Shown: one piece after another, positions 6,729 to 14,783 of the stretch | Layout: each line of letters starts with the position of its first letter | Position numbering within the stretch: position 1 is the stretch's first letter | Source: Microcaldota archaeon | GTDB lineage: Archaea > Micrarchaeota > Micrarchaeia > Anstonellales > Anstonellaceae | Reading direction: 5' to 3' | Assembly: GCA_026414325.1 (NCBI GenBank) | Contig: JAOAJF010000003.1 | Coordinates: forward strand, 1 to 36,035 | DNA length: 36,035 nt | Notes under the pieces: generated by a model | Database searches by the model: none | The model's input: the letters and a program-made list of their open reading frames with translations, nothing else | What the model was told of the DNA's origin: nothing | Translations under genes and position numbers: made by a program

Positions 6729-7556
6729 ATGCAAATTTTAGTAAAAAAATCTGATGGAACTTTAGAGCCACTAGACTTTAATAAAATAAGAACTGCGCTG
6801 CGAAGGGCTGGGGCCTCCTATCCATTAATAGAAGAAGTAATTGATAATATTCAGCAAGAGATAAAACCAAATATAAGCACTAAACAAATCTATAAACTAG
6901 CTTTTGAGGCTTTAGACAAATTAGAACCAGAATCAGCAGCAAGATTTGGTCTAAAAAATGCTTTAATAAAAATGGGCCCAGATGGTTATCCTTTTGAAAC
7001 ATTTATAGCAGCATTGCTAAAGGGAAGAAACTATCAGACTCAAACACGAATAATTTTAGCAGGAAAATGTATAACACATGAGATAGATGTTTTTGCTACA
7101 AGGCAAGAGGAAAACAAAACAAGAAAAATAATAATAGAGTGCAAGTTTCATAATGCACCTCATATAAAATGCAGCATTCAATCTGCACTCTATACCTGGG
7201 CAAGATATTTGGATATAAAAGAAGTAAATCCAGATATAGATAACTGCTGGCTTGTAACAAACACAAAATTTAGCGGAGATGTAATACAATATGCTGATTG
7301 TGTTGGACTAAAGCTTTTAGGCTGGTCTTTTCCAAAGCATGAAAGTATTCAGCAAAGAATTGAAGAAAATAAACTCTATCCAATAACTTTAATTAAAGGA
7401 TTAAAACGAGAAGAGTTTGTTAAGCTTCATAATAATCAAATAATTTTGCTAAAAGAGCTTGTAAATACACCAACCCAAAAGCTTCTAACAATTGGGCTTA
7501 AAGAAAAAAGAATAGAAAAACTAAAAGAGATTGCAACTAAAATTTTGTCTAAGTAA
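6729..7556 (+). CDS. ATP-cone / Mrr-like nuclease fusion
   Basis: Residues about 3-88 are an ATP-cone domain (opening with KKSDGTLEPLDFNKIRTALRRAGA), the nucleotide-binding module best known from class I and III ribonucleotide reductases and NrdR. Residues about 100-200 form a restriction-endonuclease-like fold with a PD-(D/E)xK-type signature: His117-Glu118-x-Asp120 and, on the next strand, Glu137-Cys-Lys139 (IIIECKF), as in Mrr-type enzymes. A C-terminal helical segment (about 225-275) has a helix-hairpin-helix-like LLTIGLKEKRIEKL stretch that could bind DNA. The whole suggests a DNA nuclease gated by ATP/dATP. Such architectures exist in archaea; the role (repair or defence) is not established. 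A TATA-like TTTTAATT at about 6700 suggests a leaderless start. Confidence 0.8.
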   Translation: MQILVKKSDGTLEPLDFNKIRTALRRAGASYPLIEEVIDNIQQEIKPNISTKQIYKLAFEALDKLEPESAARFGLKNALIKMGPDGYPFETFIAALLKGRNYQTQTRIILAGKCITHEIDVFATRQEENKTRKIIIECKFHNAPHIKCSIQSALYTWARYLDIKEVNPDIDNCWLVTNTKFSGDVIQYADCVGLKLLGWSFPKHESIQQRIEENKLYPITLIKGLKREEFVKLHNNQIILLKELVNTPTQKLLTIGLKEKRIEKLKEIATKILSK

Positions 7557-7571
7557 TTTTAGGGTGGTGCA

Positions 7572-8426
7572 ATGATTGTTGGAGCAATGAATAATCCTCA
7601 TAAAAATTTAGTTGAACAAATATATTTTCTTGGAGAACTAAATTTTGAATTTTTTGAACTTACAATAGAGTATCCTGCAGCAACTCCTAAAAAAATAATT
7701 GAAAACAAAAAGAGAATAGCTGATGCTTTAGAAAGTTATAATCTTGGGCTGCTAGCTCATCTTCCTTGGTATTTTAATCTAGCCCATCCATATGAAAGAA
7801 TTCAACAAGCAACTAACAAGGAGATAGAAGCTGCTGCTCATATTGCAACTACGCTGGGGGCAAAGATACTTACAATTCATCCTGATCTAACCTTGCCACA
7901 ATCCTGCCAAGCAAGAAAAAAAAGATTTGAAAGAACGCTTTCTACTCTAAAATCTATTGAAAAGATTACAAAGAATTTTGGTTTAAAATTATGTTTAGAA
8001 ACTGTGGATGAAGAGGCTTTAGAAATTAAAGAGTATAAAGAGATTTTAGAGCAAACTGATATAAAAATTACTTTGGATGCAGGCCATGCTCATACTTATT
8101 TTTCTGCTGGAGTAGTAGGGCTAATTGAGGAATTTAAAAAAGATATTGCGCATGTGCATTTACATGATGGAAAAAAACAAATCGACCACTTGCCATTAGG
8201 AGTAGGAACTTTAGATATGAAAAAATTTGTTGAAAAATTAAAAGAAGTTTATAATCAAACAATTACTTTAGAAGTGCATTGCTCAGATCCACATTATTTG
8301 GCTTATTCAAAAGATATTTTGGAAATCTATTGGTATGGAAAAGAACAATTTGAAGAAAATAAAAAATATATTTATCTGATCGAAGAGGAAGAAGAGGAGG
8401 AGGAAGGCAGAAATACAGAAAAATAA
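7572..8426 (+). CDS. TIM-barrel sugar phosphate isomerase/epimerase-like protein
   Basis: The 284-residue protein matches the xylose-isomerase-like/AP endonuclease 2 TIM barrel. Metal-binding segments appear at the expected strand ends: LAHLPW (His about 72), TIHPDL, LCLETVDE (Glu), LDAGHAH (Asp and His), VHLHDGKK and a final TLEVHCSD Glu. These usually hold Mn2+ or Zn2+. Family members are sugar isomerases/epimerases or endonuclease IV; absence of the full endonuclease IV metal set makes an isomerase more likely. A GGTGGT Shine-Dalgarno sequence before ATG 7572 and a 15-nt gap suggest operon continuation from the ATP-cone nuclease gene. The C-terminus ends in an acidic run of glutamates, encoded by a purine tract at about 8383-8408, that is not part of the fold. 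Confidence 0.78.
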   Translation: MIVGAMNNPHKNLVEQIYFLGELNFEFFELTIEYPAATPKKIIENKKRIADALESYNLGLLAHLPWYFNLAHPYERIQQATNKEIEAAAHIATTLGAKILTIHPDLTLPQSCQARKKRFERTLSTLKSIEKITKNFGLKLCLETVDEEALEIKEYKEILEQTDIKITLDAGHAHTYFSAGVVGLIEEFKKDIAHVHLHDGKKQIDHLPLGVGTLDMKKFVEKLKEVYNQTITLEVHCSDPHYLAYSKDILEIYWYGKEQFEENKKYIYLIEEEEEEEEGRNTEK

Positions 8427-8435
8427 AAATAAAGT

Positions 8436-10211
8436 TTATTTTTTGTTAAAAAAATCCATATTTGCTATAAGGCGATATTTTTGCATAAATTTTTTAATAT
8501 CTCTTCCTTCTTGCTCAAAAAGCTTTTCAGTTTCTTTTTCTGTTAGCTGATAGAGATTTTTTTGCTTTACTAATTCTTCTAAATCAAAATTGTTTGAAAG
8601 CAAAGCTTGCCTCAAAAGTTCAGCTAATGCAAAAGCATTAATCTTTTTTTGAGAATAAAGCCTTAGAGCTTTTATTAAAACTTCTTTTGTTAAATTTTCT
8701 ATAGCTAAACCCTCTCTCCTAAATTCAACCAAATGTTTTTCAAGAACTATTGCACTCTGCTTTGGCTCTAAGCCGTGTTCTAAAAACTCTTCAAATAAAA
8801 ATAGATTGTGCGAATTTAGAATTTGTAAAGCCAAATCCCTTCCAATTAATTTTTCATATTTTGCTAATCTTTCTGAATAAGGAACTATTTTTATTAATGA
8901 TTTTAAATAAGGTTTTGTACTAATTGGTCTTAAATCAGTTTCTGGATAAAGTCTCATCCAACTGCCAATAGGTCTTAAAAAACTCGAAGAGCCATCTTCA
9001 TTAGCTTTACGAGTTTCAGAAACCAAGGAATCTTGTTTTATTCTTTCAATTAATAAATCTATAGCATAAAGCACAATTTCTTTTTTCTCTGCAATTAAAA
9101 CAAAGGAGTCCTCTTCTTCTAATTCAAGCTCCTTTTTTAATTGATTAAGCTCTGAAGAAGAAATTTTGTATTTTTCTAAATTTTCATCCGAATGAATTAA
9201 ACCTTTTAGTGGACAGTAAGCTTTTATATAATCTAAGACTTCTGTTGCAAATCTTTTATTTGTATAAAGCTCTGTTCCTAACAAGCCTCTAAACTTTGGA
9301 ATTTTTAGAGCATAAACCACTCCTCCGTTTTTTAGAGCATTTAAAAATATGTTGCAAGCACTATTTTCAAAGATTTTACTAACATCTTTAGTTAAAATAG
9401 AAGAAAAATCTATTTTTCTTTTCTTTATTTCTTTTAAAATCTCTATTAGCTGAGTCTGCCTTTTTACTTCATTGTTTATTAAAAGCTCTAAAAGCTCTAT
9501 ATTCTGCAAACCCTTTATTTCTACTCTTGCACCTCCCTCTACAGAGATGTTTACATCTTGCCTAATAGAGCCAATCCCTCGCATTGTTAGAGGCATCAGT
9601 CTAAGAAGCTGGCCGATTTGTAAAGCTGCCTTTTTTGCATCAGAGGAATTTAGAAAAACTGGTTCAGTACTTATTTCTATAAGCGCAATACCTTGCCTAT
9701 CAAGCCTATAGTTAGTAGAATCATAAGACTGGCTTAAAATTCCTGCAGATTCTTCTTCTATACAAACTGTTTGAATAGGAACATTAATACTTCCTTTAAT
9801 TTCTCCACCTAAAGAAACAAGTGCTGTTCTTTGAAAGCCAGAAACATTTGAGCCATCTACTACTATTTTTCTCATAACATAAATCTCGTCTACTATTTTT
9901 GCACCAATAAATTTGGAAAAAGAGAGTGCATAAATCAAAGCATCTTGATTTATTAAATCAGGTGGCTCTTCGTCCATATCAACAAGAGAGCAGTTTTTAA
10001 AAGGAGCGATATAAAAAAAAGTTTTGGCTTTTTTTGATTCATAAACTGCAGCCTTATCAATCTGGCCCAGCTCTCCTGCAGCTGGATTTAGCTGCCTGAA
10101 AAATTTAATTGAAGGAAGTTTTTCGATCTCTGCATCTGGCATTTGAGCCAGAGTTGCAGTAAATAATTTTTTTCCTTCTACTCTTTGATGGATTTCTAGC
10201 CCACAGCGCAT
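8436..10211 (-). CDS. gatE: Glutamyl-tRNA(Gln) amidotransferase subunit E
   Basis: GatE is the archaeal tRNA-binding kinase/amidotransferase subunit that converts Glu-tRNA(Gln) to Gln-tRNA(Gln) together with GatD. The N-terminus (MRCGLEIHQRVEGKKLF) and following GELG, FFYIAPF and MDEEPP segments match the GatB/GatE cradle; YRLDRQGIALIEISTEP, GIGSIRQDVNISV and RVEIKGLQN are the ATP/metal-binding core shared with GatB. The middle (about 270-400) is the AspRS-like GAD insertion that marks GatE, and the end is the helical plus tail domain that contacts tRNA. At 591 residues it is slightly shorter than typical GatE. It starts 2 nt after the gatD stop codon, giving the usual archaeal gatDE order in one transcript. 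No glutaminyl-tRNA synthetase is seen in the window. Confidence 0.95.
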   Translation of the reverse strand: MRCGLEIHQRVEGKKLFTATLAQMPDAEIEKLPSIKFFRQLNPAAGELGQIDKAAVYESKKAKTFFYIAPFKNCSLVDMDEEPPDLINQDALIYALSFSKFIGAKIVDEIYVMRKIVVDGSNVSGFQRTALVSLGGEIKGSINVPIQTVCIEEESAGILSQSYDSTNYRLDRQGIALIEISTEPVFLNSSDAKKAALQIGQLLRLMPLTMRGIGSIRQDVNISVEGGARVEIKGLQNIELLELLINNEVKRQTQLIEILKEIKKRKIDFSSILTKDVSKIFENSACNIFLNALKNGGVVYALKIPKFRGLLGTELYTNKRFATEVLDYIKAYCPLKGLIHSDENLEKYKISSSELNQLKKELELEEEDSFVLIAEKKEIVLYAIDLLIERIKQDSLVSETRKANEDGSSSFLRPIGSWMRLYPETDLRPISTKPYLKSLIKIVPYSERLAKYEKLIGRDLALQILNSHNLFLFEEFLEHGLEPKQSAIVLEKHLVEFRREGLAIENLTKEVLIKALRLYSQKKINAFALAELLRQALLSNNFDLEELVKQKNLYQLTEKETEKLFEQEGRDIKKFMQKYRLIANMDFFNKK

Positions 10212-10213
10212 TT

Positions 10214-11578
10214 TTATTCCTCCTGCTCTAAAGCCTCCAGACTAGAATAAGGATTAATATCATAATTTATTGGTTTTAGCATAAGCTCCTTTACTTTTTT
10301 TGGGTCTTTGCTCTGGCCTAAAGCCCAGCAAAGCTTTACAAAAGCAGTTTCAACCAACCAATCGCAACCATTTCCGATTATTCCAATATCTTGCAAAATT
10401 CTTCCAGTTGAATAAGTCTGAAGCATTACTCGTCCTTCTAATGTTTGAGAGGCCATAACTAAAACAACACCGCTTGCTATAAGCTCTTTTAGCTCAGAGA
10501 TAACTTTTTTGTGCAGCTCTTGTTGGTGAGAATAAATTGGTAAATGGCCCAAGCCTGTGCCGGCTATTACCACCCCATCATATTTTGCCCAATGTTTTAT
10601 TTCTTCTGGCTTTAGACCAGGATAGGCCCAAGCTAAATGCACAGCTTGGCTAAACTTGTTTTTTAGTATTATTTTTTGTTTTTCTTCAAATTTTGGAAGA
10701 ACAAATTCTGGATTTAGCTCCACTTGCTTTTCTTTAAAATAGATTTTTGCAACTGGTCTTAGTCCAATGGATCTAAAGGCCCATCTTCCACTGCTGTGGC
10801 TTTTTCTCACTCTGGTTGCTAGATGCAAATAATTAAAATCATCTGAATAAGTTGCATGCATACAAACATAAACTCCTGCTATTTTCTTTTCAGCAGCTAA
10901 AAGAGAGCAAAACAGATTTTGCCTTGCATCTGAAGAGGGCCTATCTGAAGAGCGTTGAGAACCACATAAAATCAAGGGCTTTGCTAATCCCTCAAGAGCA
11001 TAATTTAGTGCAGCAGCAGTATAGCAAAGAGTATCAGTACCATGTAAAACAACTACTGCGTTTGCTCCATCATCAAAAATATTTTTTATTTCTTTGGCTA
11101 ATTCTTCCCATTCTGGTTGAGAAATATTTTCTGAAAGTAGGTTAAATACGTTTTTTGCTTTTAGTGGCTCGAATCTTTTTAGCTCAGGATAGAGCTCAAC
11201 AATTTCTTGTGGATTTAATTTTGAATCAACTGCTCCTGTTAGATAATCTACTTTTGAAGAAATTGTTCCTCCAGCACCTACTAAAACAAAAGAGTTTTTA
11301 TACTCTTGCTGTAGTTCTTCTTTTTTTAGGCCTTTTTTTTCAACTTCTCTTACCACAGCAGAAGAAGAAATTTTCTCTATTATTGCCCCAGAAATATCTA
11401 AACCAATATTGTAGCCAGAAGAGAGTTTTAGAACAATACAGTTTGGATCAGAGCCCAACTGCTTTGGAAGTAAAATGCCTCTAAATTCTTTTTTTGTGTC
11501 TTTGTAATAAATTTTAATTTCATCGCCTATTTCTATTTTTTTCTTTTTTAAAATGTCCAAAATTTTTTTACCATACAT
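10214..11578 (-). CDS. gatD: Glutamyl-tRNA(Gln) amidotransferase subunit D
   Basis: GatD is the asparaginase-like glutaminase that supplies ammonia to GatE. Residues 1-75 form the small N-terminal beta domain typical of GatD; residues about 95-420 are an L-asparaginase type I fold. The catalytic threonines are visible: Thr105 in GAGGTISS and Thr181-Asp182 in HGTDT, with the supporting lysine at Lys259 in RVRKSHS. Length (454) is normal. Its ATG overlaps the last 11 nt of the upstream galT-like gene and its stop is 2 nt from gatE, so translation is probably coupled across three genes. All catalytic residues I can check are intact. Confidence 0.95.
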   Translation of the reverse strand: MYGKKILDILKKKKIEIGDEIKIYYKDTKKEFRGILLPKQLGSDPNCIVLKLSSGYNIGLDISGAIIEKISSSAVVREVEKKGLKKEELQQEYKNSFVLVGAGGTISSKVDYLTGAVDSKLNPQEIVELYPELKRFEPLKAKNVFNLLSENISQPEWEELAKEIKNIFDDGANAVVVLHGTDTLCYTAAALNYALEGLAKPLILCGSQRSSDRPSSDARQNLFCSLLAAEKKIAGVYVCMHATYSDDFNYLHLATRVRKSHSSGRWAFRSIGLRPVAKIYFKEKQVELNPEFVLPKFEEKQKIILKNKFSQAVHLAWAYPGLKPEEIKHWAKYDGVVIAGTGLGHLPIYSHQQELHKKVISELKELIASGVVLVMASQTLEGRVMLQTYSTGRILQDIGIIGNGCDWLVETAFVKLCWALGQSKDPKKVKELMLKPINYDINPYSSLEALEQEE

Positions 11579-12524
11579 CCTCGATCCCTTCGGCTTTTAG
11601 GTTTAATTTGTATTCGTTTGCAACCAAATTTGGAGAAGCAGAGTTTAAAATTACTCCAGTCTGATGCTCTAATCCTGCCCATTTTGCAATACGAGGAGTT
11701 AGAGAGATATGAAAATGAAAATTTTTTACTCTATAAGGAGCAAAATGATACAAAATATTGTAAGGAGGATAGCCCAAATAAGAATCCTGAGTCCTGATAG
11801 CTATTAACAAAATTTTTGCAAGCTCTTTTAATAACTCATCGTTTAGATCGAGTATAGAAGCTATGTGTTTTTTTGGTAAAATCCAGGTTTCGAATTTATA
11901 TTTTGGAACAAAAGGGGCTAAAAACCAAAAATTTTTACTACTATAAATTTGTGGAAATTTTTTATTCTTAGCTATTTTGCAGAGTGGGCAATTTTTGGAA
12001 AGAACCTTTTGCTGTATTTTTACATAGTCTGGAACAAAAGGTAAAAAAACAAGCTGAGTGTGAGTGTGTTCTAAGGATGCTCCTGCAGCCTCCCACTCGT
12101 TTTTAAATACTGATGGGTATTTTAATTTTTTGTTCTTTGATCTAGCTAAAACTCTTTTTTGAATCATTTTTAGATAAAAATAGATTTCTTTTGTGCTAAG
12201 ATCTGAAAGAGTTTTAAAATGATCTGGGGTTTCTACCAAAACCTCATGAAAGCCATAGGCCTTTGCCCAGTTTTCACTCACTGCTGGAAATTTGTTTGGA
12301 AATACTCTATTTAGCCAAACACTCTGCCCTTCTAAAGTAGTTCTATCAATTTCAGGTGGAGTTAAATTTTCATTGCCTGGACAAAAAAAGCATTTTGAAG
12401 GGTCTTGTTTTTTTGTTGGTTTGGTTGGAACAAAATCATGAGGCCGAAATGCTCTTGAAGGAGTGATAATTGCAGTTCTTCCAAAAAAATCTCTTCTGAT
12501 TTCACCTTCAAAATCTTCTTGCAT
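11568..12524 (-). CDS. galT: GalT-like hexose-1-phosphate uridylyltransferase
   Basis: A 318-residue HIT-superfamily nucleotidyltransferase of the GalT type, which transfers UMP between UDP-sugar and hexose-1-phosphate through a histidine intermediate. The active site is His153-x-His155-x-Gln157 in GASLEHTHTQ, with His155 the expected nucleophile. The N-terminal zinc pair is Cys45/Cys48 (CFFCPGNE), and there is a second cysteine pair at 179/182 (CPLC). FHFHISLTPR near the end is a typical GalT C-terminal segment. GASLEHTHTQ differs from the common HPH(S/G)Q form, so a related activity (for example ADP-glucose phosphorylase-like) is possible. The start, ATG 12524, lies about 25 nt from the palindromic TATA box, implying a leaderless mRNA for the galT-gatD-gatE operon. 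Confidence 0.82.
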   Translation of the reverse strand: MQEDFEGEIRRDFFGRTAIITPSRAFRPHDFVPTKPTKKQDPSKCFFCPGNENLTPPEIDRTTLEGQSVWLNRVFPNKFPAVSENWAKAYGFHEVLVETPDHFKTLSDLSTKEIYFYLKMIQKRVLARSKNKKLKYPSVFKNEWEAAGASLEHTHTQLVFLPFVPDYVKIQQKVLSKNCPLCKIAKNKKFPQIYSSKNFWFLAPFVPKYKFETWILPKKHIASILDLNDELLKELAKILLIAIRTQDSYLGYPPYNILYHFAPYRVKNFHFHISLTPRIAKWAGLEHQTGVILNSASPNLVANEYKLNLKAEGIEDVW

Positions 12525-12543
12525 GAAATAACTATCAAAGATA

Positions 12544-12555
12544 ATTTATATAAAT
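12544..12555. promoter_or_regulatory. Palindromic bidirectional TATA box
   Basis: ATTTATATAAAT is a perfect 12-bp palindrome. Its centre (12549.5) is 25.5 nt from ATG 12524 of the minus-strand galT-like gene and 24.5 nt from ATG 12574 of the plus-strand dedA-like gene. One symmetric TATA box can therefore place transcription starts at both start codons. Confidence 0.6.
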
Positions 12556-12573
12556 CATATGTGTAATTTTTTT

Positions 12574-13134
12574 ATGCTTTTACAGCACTTGTCTGTTATT
12601 ATACTTATTATAATTCTAACTATTTTTACTGCTATTTATTCTGAGCAAATTATTCAATATTTTCAGAGCTGGACCTATATTGGAATATTTTTTTTAGCTT
12701 TGCTTTCCTCTGCTTCTCTTTTTATTCCTCTTGCACCTATGCAATTAGCAATAGTTTTTCTCTCCCTAAAGCTAAACCCAATTTATTGTGCAATCTTAGC
12801 TGGGATTGGCTCAGCAATTGGAGAGAGCACAGGCTATTTTTTTGGAAAAGAGCTGGAGGATATAGTAAAAGAAAGTAAAGATCTTAAGAAAAATAAAATA
12901 ATAAAAGCGATTTACCAATTGCAGAAAAATTTTTTAGAAAAACACACTGCTGCTGCAATCTTTATTCTTTCATTTTTTCCAAATCCTATTTTTGATATTG
13001 TTGGGCTCTATGCTGGAGTAAAAAAAGTAAATTATTTGCATTATTTGCTTTTAACTTCTGCAGGAAGAATTCTAAGGTTTTATATATTGATACAAATTGG
13101 GCTAGGATTAAACGGTTTGATAGGATTTGTATAA
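12574..13134 (+). CDS. DedA/VTT-domain membrane protein
   Basis: The protein has the SNARE-associated/VTT (DedA) pattern: hydrophobic N-terminal span, then SASLFIPLAPMQLAIVF, the conserved GxxxGESTGYFFGK motif at about residues 83-95, and SFFPNPIFDIVGLYAG, followed by C-terminal spans, in 186 residues. DedA/VTT proteins are implicated in lipid scrambling or ion-coupled transport and envelope homeostasis. The in-frame ATG 12559 upstream is only 4 nt from the TATA palindrome, so it would lie upstream of the transcription start; ATG 12574 fits exactly. The gene ends 4 nt from the convergent herA-like gene. Archaeal members have no assigned substrate. Confidence 0.82.
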   Translation: MLLQHLSVIILIIILTIFTAIYSEQIIQYFQSWTYIGIFFLALLSSASLFIPLAPMQLAIVFLSLKLNPIYCAILAGIGSAIGESTGYFFGKELEDIVKESKDLKKNKIIKAIYQLQKNFLEKHTAAAIFILSFFPNPIFDIVGLYAGVKKVNYLHYLLLTSAGRILRFYILIQIGLGLNGLIGFV

Positions 13135-13138
13135 AGAG

Positions 13139-14647
13139 CTAAAGATAAAGATTTAGCTCTTGTTCTAATTGGTTTTGTTTTTCTTCAAATTCTTTTGCCT
13201 CTTGCTCTATAGTTTTTGAAATTTTCTGCTCCTGGCTCTTTCTTTTTCTAACTTCTAAGAATATTGGAAAGCGGCTAAAATCACCAAGTAAAAGTGCATT
13301 TCCAACTTCTAGACCAGGGATAAATTTTATTGAATCAGAATCTATTGACTCTGAGCTCTTTGCAATATGGTCTAAATCATTTGGATTAGTGATTCTTAAA
13401 ATAACATTGCTTGTGCATTGAGAAAGAGCAGTGGTGGAAAGATGAACTGGCCTCTGAGAAATAAGGCAGAGGCAGAAAAAGAATTTTCTCCCTTCTCTGG
13501 CGATGGTATTTATAATATCTCTCGAGAGTGCTGCGGAGGCTTTCTCTTTTTCTGGGCAAAAGTTGTGTGCTTCCTCAATAATAACTAAAGAAGGTGGGAT
13601 TTTGTTCTTTTTTCTTGCATTAAAAAATTTTGCTAAAAAATAATGTACAATTAATTGTTTTTGCTCCAAACTATCAATAGAAGAAAGATCAAAGATTAAA
13701 ATTTTTCCTGGTGCTGGATAGGAAGCTTTTGGAAAATTATCCTTATTGGATATAAATTTAAAGCCTTTTAAACTAGCCAGTGCTTCTAATAAAGCTGCTT
13801 TAGTTTTTTTATTTACCTCGTCTTTTTTTATCATTTCAAAAAGTTCTTCGAAAGTAGGAGTTGGGCAGCCTTCTTTTTTCTTTTTTTGTTTGATGTATCT
13901 AAAAAGTTTATATAAAAGAAATCTTGACCTGGAGCCTAAATCAAGCATTGCTGCTATTTTATTTACTCCTAAATTAAAATAATTAAGTTTTAGGCTTTTG
14001 CCATCTATTACCTCAACTAAATTAGAATATTGAGAATTTTTAAAAAAAGTATAATCCTGATGACTATCAAAAACTATAGTTGCAATTCTTCCATCCTCTT
14101 TTTTTAATTCCAAAAGCTCTTCTAGCAAAACACTACAAAAATAAGATTTACCTGCACCAGACATTGCCAAAATTGCTAAATGTTTTCCTATAAGTTTTGA
14201 AAGCTCTAATCTAAGTTCAATATCATGGTGCAAAATCTTTCCTAAATAAATTCCTTTTTGTGGAAGGTTCAATACTTTTTTTAAGTCAACTACTGAAGCC
14301 AAAAAAACATGCTCTCCACATTTTGGAGGAAAAAAACAGCGTTCAAATTTTTCTCCATTTATAAGCCCAACAATTTTTACTTTTGCTAGACCATAGCTCC
14401 AGGCCTCGGTTGGAAAATTTTCAATTCCTCCTGTTGAGGATAAATCTGCAATTATTTCATGGCTTTTAAAATAACGATTGGTCCAATAAATTTCAATAAT
14501 CTGGCCAACAATTTTTTTGTTTTCTAGGCCAACAACAACATAGTTACCTTTTTTTACTTTTTCTGAATTTAGAGTAAAAAGAAAATAATTTGTATTTGGG
14601 CTATCCTCGTTTGCTACTACTAGACCTATTTTTTCCACTGCTTGCAT
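13139..14647 (-). CDS. HerA-like ATPase (HAS-barrel plus FtsK/HerA fold)
   Basis: Residues 1-100 form the HAS barrel that marks HerA-type translocases (KIGLVVANED, YVVVGLENKKIVGQI). The RecA-like core has Walker A AMSGAGKS at 161-168, IVFDSHQDY after it, Walker B-like LVIIEEAHNF with catalytic Glu, and CLISQRP (sensor). True HerA works with NurA nuclease in DNA end resection, normally beside mre11/rad50. No nurA, mre11 or rad50 gene is present here, so this is more safely called a HerA-family ATPase; viral and defence-related members also exist. The 502-residue length is normal. The C-terminus is a Glu/Gln-rich helix. It is convergent with the dedA-like gene (4 nt) and divergent from the mevalonate cluster. 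Confidence 0.85.
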   Translation of the reverse strand: MQAVEKIGLVVANEDSPNTNYFLFTLNSEKVKKGNYVVVGLENKKIVGQIIEIYWTNRYFKSHEIIADLSSTGGIENFPTEAWSYGLAKVKIVGLINGEKFERCFFPPKCGEHVFLASVVDLKKVLNLPQKGIYLGKILHHDIELRLELSKLIGKHLAILAMSGAGKSYFCSVLLEELLELKKEDGRIATIVFDSHQDYTFFKNSQYSNLVEVIDGKSLKLNYFNLGVNKIAAMLDLGSRSRFLLYKLFRYIKQKKKKEGCPTPTFEELFEMIKKDEVNKKTKAALLEALASLKGFKFISNKDNFPKASYPAPGKILIFDLSSIDSLEQKQLIVHYFLAKFFNARKKNKIPPSLVIIEEAHNFCPEKEKASAALSRDIINTIAREGRKFFFCLCLISQRPVHLSTTALSQCTSNVILRITNPNDLDHIAKSSESIDSDSIKFIPGLEVGNALLLGDFSRFPIFLEVRKRKSQEQKISKTIEQEAKEFEEKQNQLEQELNLYL

Positions 14648-14750
14648 AAATAAATTTAAATCAAAAAATAATTAACTTTTAGCCTTTAGAAGCCTTCGAT
14701 TATAGAAAAAAACTTCTTAATTTTGGTTTTTGACGAATTGGAATACGACA

Positions 14751-14762
14751 TTTTTTTAAATC
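14751..14762 (+). promoter_or_regulatory. TATA box of the HTH regulator / mevalonate cluster
   Basis: A TTTTTTTAAATC element is centred about 27 nt upstream of ATG 14784, with no Shine-Dalgarno sequence between, as expected for a leaderless first gene. Confidence 0.45.
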
Positions 14763-14783
14763 TTTTTAGGCAATAATAAATTA

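Noticed and set aside
12559-12573. DedA start at ATG 12559
   Set aside because: It is only 4 nt from the TATA palindrome, so it would be upstream of the transcription start; ATG 12574 has the right spacing.
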